Part shown: in pieces, positions 31,122 through 40,649 of the stretch
Layout: each line of letters opens with the position of its first letter
Numbering within the stretch: position 1 is the first letter of the stretch
Assembly (NCBI GenBank): GCA_017992455.1
Contig: JAGOOP010000010.1
Span: 1-55,742, forward strand
DNA from: Candidatus Omnitrophota bacterium
Lineage (GTDB): Bacteria > Omnitrophota > Gorgyraeia > Gygaellales > Profunditerraquicolaceae
Reading direction: 5' to 3'
DNA: 55,742 nucleotides
Notes under the pieces: generated by a model
What the model was told of the DNA's origin: nothing
The model's database searches: none
Seen by the model: only the letters and a program-made list of their open reading frames with translations
Position numbers and translations under genes: made by a program

Positions 31122-32534
31122 TTATATCCCTGTCAGGACCTGTGCGGCTGCGGTAATTCCGTCCCGTATGATCCCCGGGACCCAAATGCCAAGCCCCAGG
31201 ATGAAGATAAATAAAAACACATATGCGGCCTGTATGCTCAGCGGCTCATCGGCCTGCTGAAGGCCCTTGGGCATCCTGCCTGAGAGCATGCGCCAGATAT
31301 GGAAGATGACTGCGCCGAACGCAACCGCCAGGAAGAACAAAAGCGCAGCAGTCAAAGCATACGCGCCTTTTGAAAAGCCCGAGATAACGATCAGAAGTTC
31401 CGACATGAATATCGAAAACGGCGGAAACCCGATCAGCGCGCACGCGGCTGCGGCGCACAGAACGCCGGTGAACGGCATGGATCTGCCGACCCCGCGGATC
31501 AGCCGCATGTTATGCGTGCCGTACCGGCTCACGATCGCGCCGGCGCCGAAGAACAACAGCGATTTGACCGCCGCGTGATTGAGTATATGCAAAAGAACCC
31601 CGAACACGGCAACAGGCCCGCCGATACCCAGCCCCGTGCAGATCACGCCGATATGCTCGATGCTCGAATACGCCAGCAGGCGCTTCAGGTCCTTCTGCAC
31701 GAGCAAGAGCCCTGCGGCGATCCCGAGCGATGCCAGGCCGAACGCGGTCAACAGGCGGGAAAAATAATCGACTGAGCCGAGGCTGATATTGACGATCAGG
31801 CCGAAACGCATGATCGCGTACAGCGCCGTGGGCAAAAGCACCGCGGATAAAAGCGCGCTCGCCGGAGCGACTGCCTGGCTGTGCGCGTCGGGAAGCCACG
31901 TGTGCATCGGCGCAATGCCGGCCTTGGTACCGTATCCGACCAGGATGAATATGAACGCGATGCGCACGATGTTCTTGTCCAGGAGCGCGGCGTACGCATG
32001 CAGATCGGTCCAGTTGAGGGTCCGCGGCCCGCCCGCGCATGACATCGCGTACGAGAAGAATATCGTGCCCAGAAGCGCCAGGATGATGCCGACGGAACAA
32101 ACGATGATATACTTCCACGCCGCCTCGATCGACTGTTTCGTGCGGTAAAATCCGACCAGGAACGCGGATACGAGCGTCGTCATCTCGACCGCGGCCCAGA
32201 GGATCCCCAGGCTGTTGACGGACACGACAAGGAACATCGACGCCAGGAACAGGTCGAACAACGCATAATACAGCAATGCCTTGCGCTCGCTGACCCGCCC
32301 CTCCTGCACGTCATGGCTGATATATCCTGCGGAATACAGCGCGGCCGCAAACCCGACGATGCTGATAACGAACATGAAAAAGACGGACAGGCCGTCGAGC
32401 AGGAAAAATCCCGGCTCGACCACAGGCTTCCCTGCCGCCGCGGTGCGCAGCATGAGCGCGGCCGCGCCGCATACAATGACGCCGTATACGATCGCGTGCG
32501 CGATGCCGATCCCCCTGATCCTTTGAAAATTCAT
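31122..32534 (-). CDS. HyfF/NuoN-like proton-channel subunit
   Basis: The 470-residue membrane protein has about 13 to 14 helices of the Mrp/NuoLMN fold, including the helix F-I-F-I-L-V-G-Y-G-T-K-A-G-I-A-P-M-H-T-W-L-P-D-A-H, the family signature with a conserved Lys and His. It would pump H+ or Na+. It overlaps none of its neighbours but is spaced by one base from the HyfE-like gene and two from the large subunit. Confidence 0.9.
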   Translation of the reverse strand: MNFQRIRGIGIAHAIVYGVIVCGAAALMLRTAAAGKPVVEPGFFLLDGLSVFFMFVISIVGFAAALYSAGYISHDVQEGRVSERKALLYYALFDLFLASMFLVVSVNSLGILWAAVEMTTLVSAFLVGFYRTKQSIEAAWKYIIVCSVGIILALLGTIFFSYAMSCAGGPRTLNWTDLHAYAALLDKNIVRIAFIFILVGYGTKAGIAPMHTWLPDAHSQAVAPASALLSAVLLPTALYAIMRFGLIVNISLGSVDYFSRLLTAFGLASLGIAAGLLLVQKDLKRLLAYSSIEHIGVICTGLGIGGPVAVFGVLLHILNHAAVKSLLFFGAGAIVSRYGTHNMRLIRGVGRSMPFTGVLCAAAACALIGFPPFSIFMSELLIVISGFSKGAYALTAALLFFLAVAFGAVIFHIWRMLSGRMPKGLQQADEPLSIQAAYVFLFIFILGLGIWVPGIIRDGITAAAQVLTGI

Positions 32535-32535
32535 A

Positions 32536-33171
32536 TCAGCCCTTGAGCCTCGTCAATTTCGTTACGTCGATATGCGTGAACAGCTTGTTGATCCGGTATA
32601 CGAATATATTCAGGATGATCACGCTCACGAACACATCCAGGAATATCGAGATCTCGACAAAGAACGGCAAGCCGCCCGCGATCGATGACGCAAGCAGGAA
32701 TATCCCGTTCTCCATGACGAGGAGGCCGATCGTCTGGGTCAGCGCCTTCATCCTGAAGACCATAAGGAACATCCCTGCCATAACGACCGTGAGCGACGCC
32801 GTCAGCGCGGCCGTCATGGCCGGGTCCTGGCCGGGCACGGCCATGTTCGAAAAGACCCATGCGCCATAGGTAAAGGCAAGCGCGCAGACAAGCGATACCT
32901 GCGTGTTCACGAAAAGGCCGAGATTATCGTTGACCTTGATCTTCCGGCATATCTTGTCAAGCGAGTACGGGATCACCATGACCTTCAGGCAGAACAGAAG
33001 GCCCGCGACGATATACAGTTCCGGGCTGTGCTCCTTCCATGCCCGCACGAGCGTGTACAGGCACAGGAAGAACGATTGCATGGCGAATCCGCGCACGAGC
33101 GCGGTGATGCGCTTGGCAATGCACATGCAATAGGCGCCGATGACGATGGCGGTAACGATCAACGTTTCCAT
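32536..33171 (-). CDS. HyfE-like small membrane subunit
   Basis: A 211-residue protein with about six helices, related to HyfE and NuoK-like subunits. A NuoK-like half is recognisable near residues 90-190 with the motif Q-T-I-G-L-L-V-M-E-N-G-I-F. It follows the HyfC-like gene so closely that its ATG directly follows the TAA stop of that gene. It should form part of the membrane arm. Confidence 0.85.
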   Translation of the reverse strand: METLIVTAIVIGAYCMCIAKRITALVRGFAMQSFFLCLYTLVRAWKEHSPELYIVAGLLFCLKVMVIPYSLDKICRKIKVNDNLGLFVNTQVSLVCALAFTYGAWVFSNMAVPGQDPAMTAALTASLTVVMAGMFLMVFRMKALTQTIGLLVMENGIFLLASSIAGGLPFFVEISIFLDVFVSVIILNIFVYRINKLFTHIDVTKLTRLKG

Positions 33172-34092
33172 TTAAATCCCCATAAGGCTGCTGATGACGG
33201 CGAACAGGCCGAAAACAGCGGCAAACCCGAAATAATCCGGCACCCTGAAAAGCCTCAGCTTTGCGATCACAACCTCCAGGACCGCGACAATAAGCGCCAG
33301 CACCACGATCCTGCCGAAGAAGAACATGACCGCGGTGACCACCGGAACAAGGCCTGCGGAAAACGAAACCGTGGCCGGCAGCAGGATATGCGCAAGAAGC
33401 CCGAACCAGACGATCTGCTTGATATACGAACCCGCCTCGATGAACGCAAGCGCCCGGCCTGAATATTCCAGCACCATGGCCTCATGGACCATGGTCAGTT
33501 CAAGATGGGTTTCCTGATTATCCACGGGCAGGCGCGACGTCTCGGCGATGATGACCATCATAAGGCACAGGCCGGCGAATATCGTCCCGGCATTCAGCGT
33601 GCCTGCACTCGCCAGGAACTCCGGGTTGGTCGAGCCCGAACGCAAAAACAGGCTGAAGACCGCCAGGCTTGCGCACGGCTCTGCAAAGCTGGCGATGAAC
33701 ATCTCGCGGCTCGATCCCATGCCGCCGAAAGAACTGCCGGCATCAAGGCCTGCGAGCGCCATAAAGAACCTGCCGAGCGCGAAAATAAAAAGGATCGCCA
33801 GGACATCGCCGGCAGCGTTGGCGCTGTTTGCGGAAACGAACGCGGGCGCAAGCAGCAGCGCCGCAAGCGACGACGCGAGCACGATAACGGGCGCGATGCG
33901 GAATACCCATGACGCCGTCGCAGACACGACCTCGTCTTTGGATACGAGCTTGATAAGATTGTAATACGGCTGGAGCACCGGCGCCCCTTTTCTCATGCGC
34001 AGGTTATTCTTCACCTTTGCGATAATGCCGCTGACAAGAGGCGCGGTTATGCACAGGAACAGGAATTGGACCATCATCTCGACGGCTTTCAC
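33172..34092 (-). CDS. HyfC/NuoH-like membrane subunit
   Basis: The 306-residue protein has about eight helices of the NuoH/HycD family. Conserved parts are the Y-Y-N-L-I-K-L-V-S-K-D-E-V loop near 41-53, R-L-P-V-D-N-Q-E-T-H-L-E-L-T-M-V-H-E near 195-212 and the acidic helices after it. NuoH couples electron transfer in the large/small subunits to ion movement in the HyfB/F arm. The start codon is GTG at 34092, three bases after the HyfB-like gene. Confidence 0.92.
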   Translation of the reverse strand: MKAVEMMVQFLFLCITAPLVSGIIAKVKNNLRMRKGAPVLQPYYNLIKLVSKDEVVSATASWVFRIAPVIVLASSLAALLLAPAFVSANSANAAGDVLAILFIFALGRFFMALAGLDAGSSFGGMGSSREMFIASFAEPCASLAVFSLFLRSGSTNPEFLASAGTLNAGTIFAGLCLMMVIIAETSRLPVDNQETHLELTMVHEAMVLEYSGRALAFIEAGSYIKQIVWFGLLAHILLPATVSFSAGLVPVVTAVMFFFGRIVVLALIVAVLEVVIAKLRLFRVPDYFGFAAVFGLFAVISSLMGI

Positions 34093-34095
34093 GGA

Positions 34096-35937
34096 CTAAT
34101 ATCTCCTCATCATGATGACCAGAACGATGACGGTGACGAATATATACCCGATATACAGATGAATACTGCCCGGCTGGATCCTGCGCATGACGCCCGCCAT
34201 GTTGAAGATCAGCCGCAGAAGCGGATCATAGAAATATTTCTTGAACACCGGCGTCGTATGGGTTTCGTAGCTAAAAGACCGAACCTGATAGAACGTGTCC
34301 CATATCTTGCGCGTGCGGCGGTAGGGCATAAGCAAAAAGCTGAACGCGATCCTGAAGGGTTTCGAGAACGCGGTCGCGGTGTATTCGTTCCTGCTCGAAA
34401 GGCTGTAATAACCGCAGTCCCATGTCCTGAAGACCGTGACCTGCCGTTTGTTGATGCGCTGATAATAGACCGCAATGCCTGCCGCGAACAGCGCCAGGGC
34501 CAGGAATATGAGCGGGACCGAAAGATACGTCCCGCTGCCCGGCGCAGGGCTGATGACGAGATTGTTCAATCCGAACGATACCCCGGCGGTGTCGATCGAT
34601 GCGGCGCTCCCTGCGACAACAACAAGCGCCCTGATCATCCACACTGCGCCAAGGCCGAGCACAACGGTCAGCACAGCCAGGACCGCCATGCCGGCGCGCA
34701 TGGACACAGGCGCTTCCTGCGCCCCGCGTGCCTGTTGACTGCGCGGCTCGGCAAGGAACGTGATGCCGAATGCTTTGACAAAACACGCTGCCGCAAGGCC
34801 GCTGGTGAATGCAAGCACTGCCGCAGCGATGCCGAGGAACAGCCGGTATCCCCCCGGCGCCGCATGGAACGCTCCGAGGAACAACGCCTGCAGGGTCAGC
34901 CATTCGCTCACAAAACCGTTGAGCGGCGGCAGGCCGGATATGGCCATTGCGCCCAGAAGGAATAATCCGGCGGTCCAGGGCATGGTCCTGATCAGCCCTC
35001 CCATCTTTTCCATATCCCGCGTTCCGGTTGCTTTAAATACAGCCCCCGCTCCCAGGAACAGCAGCCCCTTGAACACCGCGTGATTCATCAGATGATACAA
35101 TCCCGCGACAAGCGCCAGGAGCGCCCAGTACGTCCCTCCCATGGCCGTTAACAGCATGCATGCGCCGACGCCGAGCAGGATAATGCCTATGTTTTCCACG
35201 CTGTGATACGCCAGCAGCTTTTTAATGTCATGTTCCATGAGCGCGTAGATCACGCCCGCAAGGCACGAGACCATTGCGAGGATCAGGACAAGAACTCCCC
35301 ACCACGGCTCGGTCACGCCGAGCAGGCCGATGACGAACCTGATAAGGCCGTAGACGGCCGTTTTGATCATCACCCCGGACATGATGCATGAGATATGGCT
35401 CGGCGCCTGCGGATGAGCGTACGGCAGCCAGATATGCACCGGAACGATGCCGGCCTTGGTGCCGAAGCCGGCGAGCAGGAATATGAAAACAAGATTGCGC
35501 ACATCCGAAGGCATGGACGCGCACGCGATGCGGACGGAATCGAGGTCAAGGCCGCGGCTGTATTGCGTTATCAGCATAAAAGCGGCGATGAGGAACCCCG
35601 TGCCCACATGCGTCATGATGGCATAGATAACGCCCGCCTGCACTGACTGCTCATGCTCGTGCTCGAAAACGACCAGGAAGAACGAGACAAGCGACATGAC
35701 CTCCCATGCGAACAGGAACGCGATAAGGTCTGCGCTCGTGACGACCCATGCCATGGACAATATGAAAACGACGGACAGCGCATGCAAAAGCACAATGCGC
35801 GGCCGGCTGAACTGCCCTTTCAGGTATCCGGCCGAATATATGAGCGCAGGCGCCGAAACGGCCGCGATCACTGCCAGAAAGAAAACGCTCAGCGGGTCGA
35901 AAATGAAACGGATGTGTTGGAGGATAAAATAATCCAT
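34096..35937 (-). CDS. HyfB/NuoL-like proton-channel subunit
   Basis: The 613-residue membrane protein has about 14 helices of the NuoL/Mrp fold and a long C-terminal extension. Its conserved helix reads G-F-G-T-K-A-G-I-V-P-V-H-I-W-L-P-Y-A-H, and F-A-W-E-V-M-S-L carries the conserved Glu. It is the first gene of the operon, about 70 bases after a strong promoter and palindromic operator. The ATG is preceded only by a weak AGGA two bases away, so translation initiation may be limited or controlled. Confidence 0.92.
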   Translation of the reverse strand: MDYFILQHIRFIFDPLSVFFLAVIAAVSAPALIYSAGYLKGQFSRPRIVLLHALSVVFILSMAWVVTSADLIAFLFAWEVMSLVSFFLVVFEHEHEQSVQAGVIYAIMTHVGTGFLIAAFMLITQYSRGLDLDSVRIACASMPSDVRNLVFIFLLAGFGTKAGIVPVHIWLPYAHPQAPSHISCIMSGVMIKTAVYGLIRFVIGLLGVTEPWWGVLVLILAMVSCLAGVIYALMEHDIKKLLAYHSVENIGIILLGVGACMLLTAMGGTYWALLALVAGLYHLMNHAVFKGLLFLGAGAVFKATGTRDMEKMGGLIRTMPWTAGLFLLGAMAISGLPPLNGFVSEWLTLQALFLGAFHAAPGGYRLFLGIAAAVLAFTSGLAAACFVKAFGITFLAEPRSQQARGAQEAPVSMRAGMAVLAVLTVVLGLGAVWMIRALVVVAGSAASIDTAGVSFGLNNLVISPAPGSGTYLSVPLIFLALALFAAGIAVYYQRINKRQVTVFRTWDCGYYSLSSRNEYTATAFSKPFRIAFSFLLMPYRRTRKIWDTFYQVRSFSYETHTTPVFKKYFYDPLLRLIFNMAGVMRRIQPGSIHLYIGYIFVTVIVLVIMMRRY

Positions 35938-35989
35938 GGTCCTGATGTAGGTTTGCTCGTAGAGGTCGGTACCGGGGTTAACATGCGGG

Positions 35990-36006
35990 GTTTGTCATTG
36001 ACAAAC
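35990..36006 (-). promoter_or_regulatory. Perfect palindromic operator at the start of the Hyf/Ehr operon
   Basis: GTTTGTCATTGACAAAC is a perfect inverted repeat with 8-base arms around one central base. It lies six bases after the -10 box and covers the expected start point, a classic repressor position. The regulator cannot be named from the sequence; no regulator gene is adjacent. Confidence 0.75.
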
Positions 36007-36012
36007 AAAAGG

Positions 36013-36040
36013 ATTATAGCATATGTGCGGCAAATGTAAA
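36013..36040 (-). promoter_or_regulatory. Promoter of the Hyf/Ehr operon
   Basis: TTTACA (36040-36035), 16-base spacer, TATAAT (36018-36013). The start would be near 36006, giving a leader of about 70 bases before the HyfB-like ATG. Confidence 0.82.
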
Positions 36041-36065
36041 GAGCGCGGGCAATAAAACGCCGTGC

Positions 36066-36830
36066 CTACCGGCGTATCGCCTCGATGCTTGCGGCAGGCA
36101 CCCAGCCGATCTTTGCATCATGCCTGCGCACCTTGGCCCAGTCTGCCGAACGGTCGAGAACGGATACGGAACTTCCTTCGGGAACGCTGAAATGCGTCGT
36201 CGCCTCCTGCCGCGGCTCGAACTTCGCCTCAACGCCCTGCGCGACAACCACGGCCCCGCGCTCATAAAAGCCGGCCTTGCGGCTGAGCGCAAGCGAACAC
36301 AAGATCAAAACAACGCCCAGAATGCCGGCCAGCGGCACAGCGGTCTTTCTCAAGCCGGCCAGCCACAGCATGAGCGACAGCAGGACCAGGATCGATATCC
36401 AGAGCACAGAAACCAGGATCGTCAGGCCGTTCAGGGCAAAACCGTCGAATGACCGGTCAAGCCATCTGAAAAACCAGGGCTCGACGCCGGAGCGCGCGGG
36501 CACGTTGAGGATCCCTCTGACAAAATTATGGTTCGACCGCAGGTCCCCGTCATGGGGAATAAAGACCTTCGCGCGCTCATAGTTCAACACCGCCCTGCCG
36601 AGATCGCCTTTTTTGAAATAGCTGTTGCCGAGGTTATAATACAGGTTGCCGCTCTCGAACCCGTCCTGCAGGACCTTCTCGTACGTTTCGATCGCCCGGT
36701 CATACTGTTCGTTCTTATAGAACAGGTTCGCGTCCTGGAAACTTCCCGCGAACGCAGACTGCCCCGGCCATACGGCAAGCAGGAACGCTGCTATGATAAC
36801 TCTTCGCATATATGTCCTGATCGATGGCAT
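36066..36830 (-). CDS. batE: BatE-like TPR and SH3 protein
   Basis: The 254-residue protein is the last gene of the bat operon. After a signal anchor (about 9-27) it has two tetratricopeptide repeats, with Y-Y-N-L-G-N-S-Y-F-K-K-G-D near 64-76. Two membrane helices follow near 130-155 and 163-182, and a bacterial SH3 domain (about 190-254) with D-W-A-K-V and I-G-W-V-P. This is the BatE architecture. Bat proteins are linked to aerotolerance and virulence in Bacteroides and Leptospira, but their molecular role is uncertain. An AGGATACC site lies before the ATG. Confidence 0.88.
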   Translation of the reverse strand: MPSIRTYMRRVIIAAFLLAVWPGQSAFAGSFQDANLFYKNEQYDRAIETYEKVLQDGFESGNLYYNLGNSYFKKGDLGRAVLNYERAKVFIPHDGDLRSNHNFVRGILNVPARSGVEPWFFRWLDRSFDGFALNGLTILVSVLWISILVLLSLMLWLAGLRKTAVPLAGILGVVLILCSLALSRKAGFYERGAVVVAQGVEAKFEPRQEATTHFSVPEGSSVSVLDRSADWAKVRRHDAKIGWVPAASIEAIRR

Positions 36831-36836
36831 GGTATC

Positions 36837-38687
36837 CTACGCCTTGTTGCGCTGCAGATGATCGATGACGTCCTGCAGATCATTAAGGGCTTTTTGCATC
36901 CGGCCTTCGTCAAGCCCGGACGGCGCGTACCGCGCCATATCGCAGTCTTTGAAAATACCGCTGACTTTTTCCAGGATATCAGAGCCGACATTGCGCGGCT
37001 TGAGTATATCTTCGACGACCGAAGCGGTGATACTCTTTGACGCAAGATGGAACCGGTCGCCCAGATATTCCTGAAGTGTACCGAATATAACATCATAAAA
37101 CTCACCGCGCTTGCCCGCTTTCAGCAGTTTTTGCGCCTGGACAATGCCGCGGCGCGCCTTACCCGGAGCCTGCAGTTTTCGCGCGAACCGCACGTCTGCG
37201 CGAAGCCGCCGGCTCCACGAATACACGCCGAGTATGCAAAGGTACGCGGCCAATGCCAGGGCCTGCACAACCCAGAAAAACGTGTTCCGGTATAAAGGGT
37301 CCCCTTTACAGCGCCATCCTGAATCCGTTTCTTTGATGAATATAATATCCCTGCCGAATTTTTCATCCTGCGCGCGGCCGGCCGCCGGCGCCTGCCCGCC
37401 CTCGATCATCCGCGGCTGTTCTTCGCGGTCGGGTTTTGTAACGGTAATGGCGAACGGGCCGCGGGTGATGGTCTCATAACTGCCCGTATCCGTATTGAAA
37501 AAACTGAACTGCATTGCAGGGATCTCTTTGACATTCTCATGCATGGGCATGACGACCTGCTCGAACGTTTTTTTCCCTTCTTCCTGTTTTATCTGCGGCT
37601 CATATGTCTTCAGGTCCGGTGTCGACTCGATCTTCGGGATCACGACGGTCGAAAGGTTGCCCGTGCCTTTGACGACTGCCCTGAGCGTAACGGGATCGCC
37701 GACCTTCACGTCAACCGGGCTTGCGGCCGCGTCGAATGAGAATGTGCCCAGCGCGCCGGTAAAAGACGCGGGCGTTCCTTCCTGCGGAAGCGGCCGCACG
37801 GTCACGGGAAAGCTCCGTGAGTTCAGCGTCAAAGGATGCGTCTCGTACCTGCCGAAAAAGTTGTCAAAGACATTCGAATCGAAGAAATCGTCGTCGAACA
37901 GCGATGACGGCCTGCGCCTGCTTTCCTTCCTGACAATAAGGTTGCATTTCACCGTTGCCGGCCCGATCTTCGATTCTCCCGGCTTCAGGCCGAACGCGGT
38001 CGTATTGAACTCGATCACGTCATACGCGGCGCCTGCGACAACGTCCTGATACTGCTTGGGCTGGCTGAACTGGCCGAGGGAGAACCCTTCATGCTCGATC
38101 TCGGGGAACTGGATATCGCGGATGCTCAGCCGATTCACATACAGCTTGACCGTTATTGCAACGGTCTCGTTCACATACATAGTCCTTTTCCCCGCTTCAA
38201 GCACCACGAACACCCGGTCGGATATATCCTGGGACAGGTCTGCCTGACGGTCCTGCTGCTGCGCATTGAGCTGCTGCTGCGCATTAAGCTGTGATTGAGC
38301 CGAACCCGCCGCGACCTCCAGAGTGACCTGGTTTGACGTATAGGTATCTCCGTCCTTTTCGAATTCGAGCGGCCCGAGCGTGAATGTGCCCTCCTTGACC
38401 GCCTGAAGGATATAAATGTGCGTTATGGAGCTGGACATGACCCCGTTGACGACCGACACGCTCGTCGAAGGCCCGACATAGCGGCTCACAAAGCCTTCCA
38501 TATCAGGAAGATCGAGCGCCGGTATGTTCTGGGTATTATTAAAGGTAAGGTTGAGCTGGATCGATTGGCCTACGGCGACTCTGGTGCGGGTAACTGTCGC
38601 TTCAAAATTGATATCTTTCGCACAGCATACAAATGCCGGAAGCAGAAAAAACGCGCATATAAGAACAAGGATGCGTTTCATGGCCAT
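36837..38687 (-). CDS. batD: BatD-like membrane protein (oxygen tolerance)
   Basis: The 616-residue protein has a signal peptide (about 1-24), repeated beta-sandwich domains seen in BatD (for example F-V-V-L-E-A-G-K-R-T-M-Y-V-N-E near 160-175) and one membrane helix near 495-515. A soluble C-terminal helical part ends in a Q-R-N-K-A tail. A Gln-rich stretch near 134-150 contains Q-L-N-A-Q-Q-Q-L-N-A-Q-Q-Q. The start at 38687 follows the batC stop by seven bases. A longer frame upstream is a low-complexity Arg/Ser antisense-like reading of the batC repeat region and is not coding. Confidence 0.88.
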   Translation of the reverse strand: MAMKRILVLICAFFLLPAFVCCAKDINFEATVTRTRVAVGQSIQLNLTFNNTQNIPALDLPDMEGFVSRYVGPSTSVSVVNGVMSSSITHIYILQAVKEGTFTLGPLEFEKDGDTYTSNQVTLEVAAGSAQSQLNAQQQLNAQQQDRQADLSQDISDRVFVVLEAGKRTMYVNETVAITVKLYVNRLSIRDIQFPEIEHEGFSLGQFSQPKQYQDVVAGAAYDVIEFNTTAFGLKPGESKIGPATVKCNLIVRKESRRRPSSLFDDDFFDSNVFDNFFGRYETHPLTLNSRSFPVTVRPLPQEGTPASFTGALGTFSFDAAASPVDVKVGDPVTLRAVVKGTGNLSTVVIPKIESTPDLKTYEPQIKQEEGKKTFEQVVMPMHENVKEIPAMQFSFFNTDTGSYETITRGPFAITVTKPDREEQPRMIEGGQAPAAGRAQDEKFGRDIIFIKETDSGWRCKGDPLYRNTFFWVVQALALAAYLCILGVYSWSRRLRADVRFARKLQAPGKARRGIVQAQKLLKAGKRGEFYDVIFGTLQEYLGDRFHLASKSITASVVEDILKPRNVGSDILEKVSGIFKDCDMARYAPSGLDEGRMQKALNDLQDVIDHLQRNKA

Positions 38688-38694
38688 TGCGTTA

Positions 38695-39612
38695 TTACCA
38701 ATCCTTTTCAACATCGATCTCTCTACCCCTGCGCTGGTCGTCGACTCTGCCGAGGGCGTTCTCTTCCTGCCCGAACCCTTCCAGGAGCATCTGCGCTTCC
38801 TGCTCGGACATTTCTTTTTGATCCGAGCTTTCCCCGGCCTCGCCTGCCTGCTGTTCCTGTTGTTCCCGGGCCTGTTCTTGCTGTTTCTGCCGCGCTTCCC
38901 GTTCCTGCTGTTCCTGAGCCTGCTCGTCTTTCTTTTGCTGCTGCTGCGATTGCTGTTCCTGCTGCGCTTCCTGCTCCTTCTGCTGAGCCTCTTGGTCCTG
39001 CTTTTGCCCGGCCTGCTGTTCCTGCGATCTACCTTCCTGCTCCTGCTGCTGCGCCTCTTGCTCCTTCTGCTGCGCACTCTTCTGATCCTTCGACTGCTGA
39101 GGATTCGGGCACTGCTGCGGCTGCTGCTCAAGCTGTTTCTTCAATTCCTGATATTCCTTTTCAACAAGCTCGTAATTCAGCTTGGCATCCATATCCTTCG
39201 GGTCGAGCTCGATCGCGCGCTTGTATTGCTCAAGAGATTCTTCCATAAGGCCGGCCGCGGAAGAAAGATCGCTTTCTTTTTTGCTCTGTGCCAGCTTGTA
39301 TTTCGCATTGGCAAGATTATAACTCGCCTTTGCCTCAAGGGACCGGTCCTGCGTAGCCAGGGATTTTTCAAAAGATCCGACAGCCGCTTCGAGATCGCCT
39401 GACTTGAACTGGGATGCGCCGCGGTTAAAATGGATAACGTTCGAATCTGGCTCTTTTTCAAGCGCCTGGTCGTACAGTTTCAGCGCGTCGTTATATTTCT
39501 CCTGCTTATACAGGGCATTGCCCTTGCGCACTATTGTAGCACTCCCGGCGGCAAATGCAATGGCTGCGGGCAGCAGCACGGACAGGATCAGTATGACCGG
39601 ATATTTTTTCAT
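38695..39612 (-). CDS. batC: BatC-like TPR protein with extreme Gln/Glu-rich tail
   Basis: The 305-residue protein has a signal sequence (about 1-22), TPR units (about 24-155, for example A-L-Y-K-Q-E-K-Y-N-D-A-L-K-L-Y) and then about 110 residues made almost only of Gln, Glu, Lys and Ala. The short end V-D-D-Q-R-R-G-R-E-I-D-V-E-K-D-W closes it. The tail is a repeated Q-E-A-Q-Q-type coiled or disordered spacer in the periplasm. It overlaps batB by four bases (ATGA). Confidence 0.88.
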   Translation of the reverse strand: MKKYPVILILSVLLPAAIAFAAGSATIVRKGNALYKQEKYNDALKLYDQALEKEPDSNVIHFNRGASQFKSGDLEAAVGSFEKSLATQDRSLEAKASYNLANAKYKLAQSKKESDLSSAAGLMEESLEQYKRAIELDPKDMDAKLNYELVEKEYQELKKQLEQQPQQCPNPQQSKDQKSAQQKEQEAQQQEQEGRSQEQQAGQKQDQEAQQKEQEAQQEQQSQQQQKKDEQAQEQQEREARQKQQEQAREQQEQQAGEAGESSDQKEMSEQEAQMLLEGFGQEENALGRVDDQRRGREIDVEKDW

Positions 39613-40616
39613 GACTTTTGCGCCCTGCGGTCGCTGATGATAAGTTCAAGCATGAGCAAAAGCAGGCCGAGCGCCAGCGGTATCTGGAACCGTTCCACAT
39701 ATAACTTGCTCATTTTCGATTCAAGCTCGGTTTTCTCGAATTTCGAAAGCTTTTCATTATAGAGCAGTTCAAGGCCGAATTCGGTAGCGGTCGCGCGCAC
39801 ATACGCGCCGCCCGTGGCAAGGCATATCTTTTGCAATATCTCCTCATTAAGCCGCGATTTTACCGCGTTGCCTGTTGCGTCCTTGAGAAATTCCTTTTTG
39901 CCTTTGCCCGCGTCGATAAAGACCAGGTCCCCTTCGGGCGTTCCGATGCCGATGCAAAAAATGACAATGCCTTCCTTTTTGGCGCGCTCGGCTGCCTTCA
40001 AAGCATCGCCTTCATGGTCCTCGCCGTCGGTGACAATGACCAGGATCTTATGTTTCTTCGCCTGGCCTGCATACCCTTTGATTGCCTCATCGATAGCGCT
40101 TGAGATAGAAGTGCCGCCTTTTGGTATGATATCGGCGTTGAGATCCTCAAGGCTCAAAAGGAACCCGTTGTAATCCACGGTAAGCGGGCACTCGAGGAAC
40201 GCCGTGCCCGCGAACGCGATCAGGCCGATGCGGTCGCCTTTGAGCTTCGTGGCCAGGTCGCGCAGGGCGAGTTTCGTGCGCTCGAGGCGGTTCGGCTTCA
40301 CGTCAGTCGCAAGCATGCTCTTTGACGTATCGACTGCGACAAGAATATCAAGGCCCCGGCGGCGAAGTTCCTGCCACTGAAAGCCCCATTGCGGCCTCGC
40401 AAGGGCAAACAACAGCAACACAACCGAAACTGCCAGCAGGGCTGTTTTGGCCTTATGGAGCTTCGGGTCGAACTGGGACAAAAGTTCCTTGAGCAGATCC
40501 TTTTGAGCGAACCGCTCGCGCGCCAGGCGCCTGCTGCGCTCAGCCCAAATGATGAACGCGATCGCAGCAACTGCGATCAATATCAGATACATATGATACG
40601 AAAACCCGAACCGCAT
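39609..40616 (-). CDS. batB: BatB-like von Willebrand factor A membrane protein
   Basis: A 335-residue protein with two N-terminal membrane helices (about 7-25 and 58-76) and a vWA domain from about 90 to 280. The metal-ion-dependent adhesion site is intact: D-T-S-K-S near 94-98 and the T-D-G-E-D loop near 196-200. A C-terminal helix (about 313-330) anchors it again. The domain would face the cytoplasm or periplasm depending on insertion. It follows batA by 33 bases. Confidence 0.92.
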   Translation of the reverse strand: MRFGFSYHMYLILIAVAAIAFIIWAERSRRLARERFAQKDLLKELLSQFDPKLHKAKTALLAVSVVLLLFALARPQWGFQWQELRRRGLDILVAVDTSKSMLATDVKPNRLERTKLALRDLATKLKGDRIGLIAFAGTAFLECPLTVDYNGFLLSLEDLNADIIPKGGTSISSAIDEAIKGYAGQAKKHKILVIVTDGEDHEGDALKAAERAKKEGIVIFCIGIGTPEGDLVFIDAGKGKKEFLKDATGNAVKSRLNEEILQKICLATGGAYVRATATEFGLELLYNEKLSKFEKTELESKMSKLYVERFQIPLALGLLLLMLELIISDRRAQKS

Positions 40617-40649
40617 GTTATACCCTCGTGCTCGGCCGGCTGCCGCTCA

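Noticed and set aside
29029-35937. An active [NiFe] hydrogenase-4 (formate hydrogenlyase type)
   Set aside because: Both nickel-binding cysteine pairs are missing in the large subunit, and no ferredoxin subunits or maturation genes are present.
36837-39131. A 764-residue batD with a long Arg/Ser-rich N-terminus
   Set aside because: The extra 148 residues come from reading the batC Gln/Glu repeat in another frame; the signal peptide and domain start at 38687, right after the batC stop.
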